DNA of 11,571 bases from Ichthyophonus hoferi (Eukaryota; Opisthokonta; Ichthyosporea; Ichthyophonida; Ichthyophonidae). Location: positions 213,612 to 225,182 of the forward strand of contig NAOQ01000048.1 of NCBI GenBank assembly GCA_002751075.1. The letters are read 5' to 3'. Position 1 is the stretch's first letter; the number at the start of each line of letters is the position of its first letter. Below, piece by piece: positions 8,909 through 11,571 of this stretch. Below the pieces are notes generated by a model. The model was not told the DNA's origin. It did not search any database and saw only the letters and a program-made list of their open reading frames with translations. The position numbers were made by a program, and so were the translations under genes.

Positions 8909-9024
8909 CCTATAATCAATATAAACATTTCTAGTAATATACTGAGGTCTTCCGAAAGCCAATAGTATGATAGATTGTTGTAATATAAGATCACAATACG
9001 AATTAAAAAAGGTCTTTAATTAAA

Positions 9025-9097
9025 TTAATTAGTGTAACCAATAGATTCTTCAAATTGTTTAATAGACTGGGACATTTTGTAGACATAGATAATATCC
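9025..9097 (-). CDS. Minus-strand gene, last exon
   Basis: Minus strand: a long C/T tract and cctctacag precede the exon. In phase with the membrane exon (shared Trp codon) it encodes DIIYVYKMSQSIKQFEESIG and YTN, then TAA at 9027-9025. The polar tail would follow the membrane segment. The other two frames are also open for 12 and about 30 codons, so the frame rests on phase with the previous exon. Confidence 0.5.
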
Positions 9098-11160
9098 CTG
9101 TAGAGGTATAGGTAGAGAGAGGAGGAGAGGGGAGTTGATTAAAGAGATGTTATGATATAGTAGGATATAGTAGAATAAGGTAGGATAGGATAGGATAGGA
9201 TAGAATAAGATAAGATAAGATAAGATAGTATATAATATTCATATTTATATAAAACAAATCGTTGATACTTATATGCATACTAAACCATTGAATAATTTTA
9301 TATATTAAAATATAAAAAACAAAAGCAAATATAAAGAAATACAAAAATATTTTAAAAAATAAATAAAAATAAAACACCATATATTTTTAATATCACACAT
9401 CTCACTAACTACCTACCAATTAGTAACAATTAAGGTAACAACAACACATAGTAATAGCATAGTTGCATAGATGAACACTGTTTTCCATGGTAGCGGTCCA
9501 GTGGGTAACTGTGGTTTGATTACAGTTTAAATTTTAATGTGGGCCAGTTTAAATTTTAACTTGTAGAAGGCGATTGGTATAGTATTTTTATTTATTGGAT
9601 GGTTCATTAGGAAGGGTAGGTTAGAGTAGGGTATTATATTATATTATATTATATTATATATTATATATTATATTATACTATATTATATTACACTACACTA
9701 CACTACACTACACCATATGAAACTATACCACACCATATAACTCACATACATACAAATACATACATGCATATATACAACTATGTATTTATACCATATTATG
9801 ATAAACATTACAAAAAACAGAAAGCAATAGTATAAATAAACCAACAATACATACCAAATCGGCTGAAGGAATTGGCATCTCAGGCTATATATATATAAGT
9901 AAGTTTGGTGTGTGTTTGCGTGTAAGTATATTATTATATAGTAAGTAATGTGATATAATAATATAGCTTAAGTGATTTATTAACGCTCTACCAGTTCAAA
10001 TATTTGCAATTTAATTGTTCTTTATAAAAGTGTTACTAGTGTACAAAATGTATAAAGAAATAAGATTGGCAGGTTTTGTATAAATGAGGTGTAATAAAAT
10101 ATAATATAATACACAATACAATACAATACAATACAATACAATATATTATAATACAATGCAATATAATACAATACAATACAATACAATACAATACAATACA
10201 ATACAATACAATACAATACAACATAACTATAATACAATACAATACAATATAATACCATGCAATACAATACAATACACTATAATACAATACAATACAATAC
10301 AATACAATACAATACAATACACAATACAATACACTATAATACAATACAATGCAATACAACACAATACACTATAATACAATACAATACAATACAATACAAT
10401 ACAATATAATATAATACAATACAATACAATACAATACACTATAATACAATACAATGCAATACAATACAATACACTATAAAACAATACAATGCAATACAAT
10501 ACAATACACTATAAAACAATACAATGCAATATAATAAAATACAGTAACACACCATAAAACCTACAGCGTAATTCAGAAAATATGATATAGAGATAAAGCT
10601 CAAAGTAATACTAAGCCGCTAATAGTGGATTTTATAACTTGAAATTTTAAAACACAACCTACCTTTACTGGAATTTCTTGGGGAGACCTGTTATGAAAAT
10701 GGCATTATTAGTTAGATTAATGACAATCTATATTGTTATTGACTATATAAATTCTAACTAATACCAATCATGTCTAGACTAGTAATATGGTTTGTATTAA
10801 TTACACTACTAATTATAATATTAATTATACTTATGTACATAAATTAAAATACTCATAGTAATTAATTGTCCTATTGGTGTCCCTTAACCCTTATTATATA
10901 ATTTAACTTTAACCTAGATTATCTATCGGATAATTATATTACATTTTTAGTCAATTACAACACGCATTATCCCTCCCTTCTCACCAGGTAAACCAATCAT
11001 AAAGGTTAAATAAATATAAAACTGACAATAATATTACTAATATCATTGTATGTTATTATAATATATATGTGTATTAATGTATGTATATATAGTACTCAAT
11101 AAGAAATCATCTATAAATACCTTCCAGTAGAAGATACATTCTGTTTGATCGAAGCATTAC
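9025..11160 (-). CDS. Probable small single-pass membrane protein, 3' part, four exons
   Basis: Four minus-strand exons, read from high to low coordinate (11160-11121, 10687-10663, 9508-9417, 9097-9025), join in one frame to about 76 codons ending in TAA. The product has a hydrophilic Ser/Lys/Gln-rich lead (NASIKQNVSSTGR, SPQEIPVK), then LPTGPLPWK directly before a strong transmembrane segment (VFIYATMLLLCVVVTLIVTN) and a polar tail ending FEESIGYTN. All introns are GT-AG; exon 2 has a TCTAAC branch-like motif and the last exon a strong C/T tract. I do not recognise the family. The Pro-Trp-Lys before the membrane segment loosely recalls TMEM230-type proteins, but their second membrane segment is missing. 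The first codon is partial, so the start lies further right, possibly outside the window. The gene faces the formin tail to tail. Confidence 0.5.
9153..9228. repeat. Pentanucleotide microsatellite (ATAGT/ATAGG/ATAAG)n
   Basis: Successive blocks of five-base units, TAGGATATAG-type, then GGATA, then AAGAT. It lies in the last intron of the minus-strand gene. Confidence 0.92.
9417..9508 (-). CDS. Minus-strand gene, transmembrane exon
   Basis: Minus strand: acceptor aaaccacag, donor gtaggt at 9416. It encodes LPTGPLPWKTVFIYATML and then LLCVVVTLIVTN, about 20 uninterrupted hydrophobic residues after a PWK. The codon content (G, P, W, V, C) differs from the AT-repeat translations around it. If the intron were retained the frame would stop at once (TNW then TAG). 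The exon also contains a minus-strand ATG in a good context in another frame, which I consider incidental. Confidence 0.6.
9523..9559. repeat. 15-base direct repeat next to a splice site
   Basis: cagtttaaattttaa occurs at 9523-9537 and 9545-9559, within the branch/acceptor region of the minus-strand membrane exon. Confidence 0.75.
9631..9714. repeat. Pentanucleotide microsatellite (TATAT/TATTA then ACACT)n
   Basis: (ATATT)n switches abruptly to four or more ACTAC/ACACT units, both in a five-base register. Confidence 0.9.
10098..10547. repeat. Long (ACAAT)n pentanucleotide array with 35-base higher-order units
   Basis: About 450 bases of ACAAT units with variants GCAAT, ATAAT and ACACT. Copies of the seven-pentamer unit acact-ataat-acaat-acaat-gcaat-acaat-acaat start at 10331, 10366, 10436, 10471 and 10506. 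Long open frames across it on both strands (Tyr-Cys-Ile-Val-Leu or Gln-Tyr-Asn-Thr-Ile repeats) are products of the array and not genes. Confidence 0.95.
10663..10687 (-). CDS. Minus-strand gene, 25-base micro-exon
   Basis: Minus strand: acceptor cattttcataacag, 25 bases, donor gtaggt after AAAG. It encodes SPQEIPVK after the base that completes Arg. Upstream, the minus strand reads taatctaactaataatg, a good branch-site context. The splice signals are among the best in the window, which is why so short an exon is reported. Confidence 0.45.
11121..11160 (-). CDS. Minus-strand gene, first visible exon (40 bases)
   Basis: Read on the minus strand: acceptor ctattggctcag, 40 bases, donor gtattt. 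After two bases completing an upstream codon it encodes NASIKQNVSSTG and ends two bases into an Arg codon. The short length and weaker donor make it the less secure part of the chain. A plus-strand reading of the same DNA is also open (see findings). Confidence 0.4.
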
Positions 11161-11480
11161 CTGAGCCAATAGGGAATAAGTATATTAATATACAACTTTT
11201 AGATGGGGTACAGTTAGAGTGGGTTGATAGATTAGATATATTATAATAAATAAAACCTGAGTGATGATAGGTTGGAAAAATATAAATAATTTACTAATAA
11301 AAATACTCAACAATACAAAAAAGATAAAAAAAATAAAGCCAAAGATATTGCACATTAAATTATAAAATTAAAACTCGTTACTATATAAAGTATTTTATAA
11401 TATAGCTTGGCGTACGTGTTGATAGTTAAGTTTTTAAATATAATCTGTATGTGTATACATCGAAATACAAATATAAATCT
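11161..11480. other. Probable upstream intron or flank of the minus-strand gene
   Basis: No convincing minus-strand exon or start is visible here. It contains a 38-codon plus-strand open frame ending at 11246 (discussed in findings) and otherwise A/T-rich low-complexity DNA. Confidence 0.4.
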
Positions 11481-11571
11481 ACACACATACATACATACAT
11501 ACATACATACATACAAACAAACATACAAACACACATACATATATGCATACATACATACACATATACATACA
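11480..11571. repeat. (ACAT)n tetranucleotide array at the right edge
   Basis: ACAT units with ACAA and ACAC variants run to the end of the window and probably beyond. Confidence 0.92.

Larger units (their letters stand above)
6385..9024. other. Intergenic region between convergent genes, no gene identified
   Basis: About 2.6 kb of AT-rich but relatively non-repetitive sequence. Short open frames occur on both strands, but none joins into a convincing spliced gene. It contains a pentamer repeat (6787-6835), a TTTAGGG-like block, a hairpin, and a (GTAT)n tract. Two similar stretches near 6768 and 7012 (ccacac, then ttaatctatactat) hint at an old duplication or dispersed repeat. Confidence 0.6.

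Noticed and set aside
9150-9380. 76-codon hydrophobic minus-strand open frame
   Set aside because: It is Phe/Tyr/Ile/Leu-rich because of A-rich low-complexity sequence and a pentamer array; it lies in the proposed last intron of the minus-strand gene.
10022-10499. Long open frames on both strands across the ACAAT array
   Set aside because: They are pure translations of a five-base repeat (Tyr-Cys-Ile-Val-Leu or Gln-Tyr-Asn-Thr-Ile), appear in several overlapping frames and have no splice or start context.
11355-11552. 65-codon minus-strand open frame at the right edge
   Set aside because: The first part is a (TGTA)n translation and the rest is low-complexity; no splice signals or family signs.

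Overview
The window is nuclear eukaryotic DNA: strongly AT-rich, with GT-AG introns of about 200 to 650 bases and a universal-type code (TAA stops, no in-frame stops inside the exons). Many introns carry a branch-point motif close to TACTAAC just upstream of the 3' splice site. Microsatellites, mostly with a five-base unit, fill much of the non-coding DNA. The lineage cannot be fixed from this window. A Diaphanous-type formin is compatible with opisthokonts, amoebozoans and several protist groups. A degenerate TTTAGGG-like block is suggestive of, but does not prove, a plant/alga/alveolate-type telomere repeat.

Region 1-6384, + strand: the 3' part of a formin gene, entering the window inside an intron. 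Thirteen exons (250-297, 718-806, 1387-1519, 2092-2183, 2598-2656, 3092-3178, 3403-3441, 3669-3756, 4221-4328, 4532-4630, 5281-5581, 5808-5904, 6317-6384) join in phase into 435 codons plus TAA. They encode roughly the C-terminal two thirds of an actin-nucleating FH2 domain, a charged and Ser/Pro-rich linker, and a C-terminal segment that looks like a diaphanous autoregulatory domain (DAD). The FH2 start, FH1 and regulatory N-terminus lie off the left edge.

Region 6385-9024: an intergenic stretch of about 2.6 kb between two convergent genes. I see no convincing gene in it. It holds a pentamer microsatellite, a degenerate TTTAGGG-like block (7732-7793) and a small hairpin (8342-8370).

Region 9025-11160, - strand: a probable 3' part of a second gene built from four small exons (11160-11121, 10687-10663, 9508-9417, 9097-9025). 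Joined in phase they give a hydrophilic stretch, one strong transmembrane segment and a short tail. I do not recognise the family. Its long introns hold large pentamer arrays (9631-9714, 10098-10547).

Region 11161-11571 is probably upstream intron or flank of that gene, ending in an (ACAT)n array. Nothing shows the two genes working together: they are tail-to-tail neighbours. No bacterial-type system, CRISPR array, rRNA, tRNA or virus-like element was seen.
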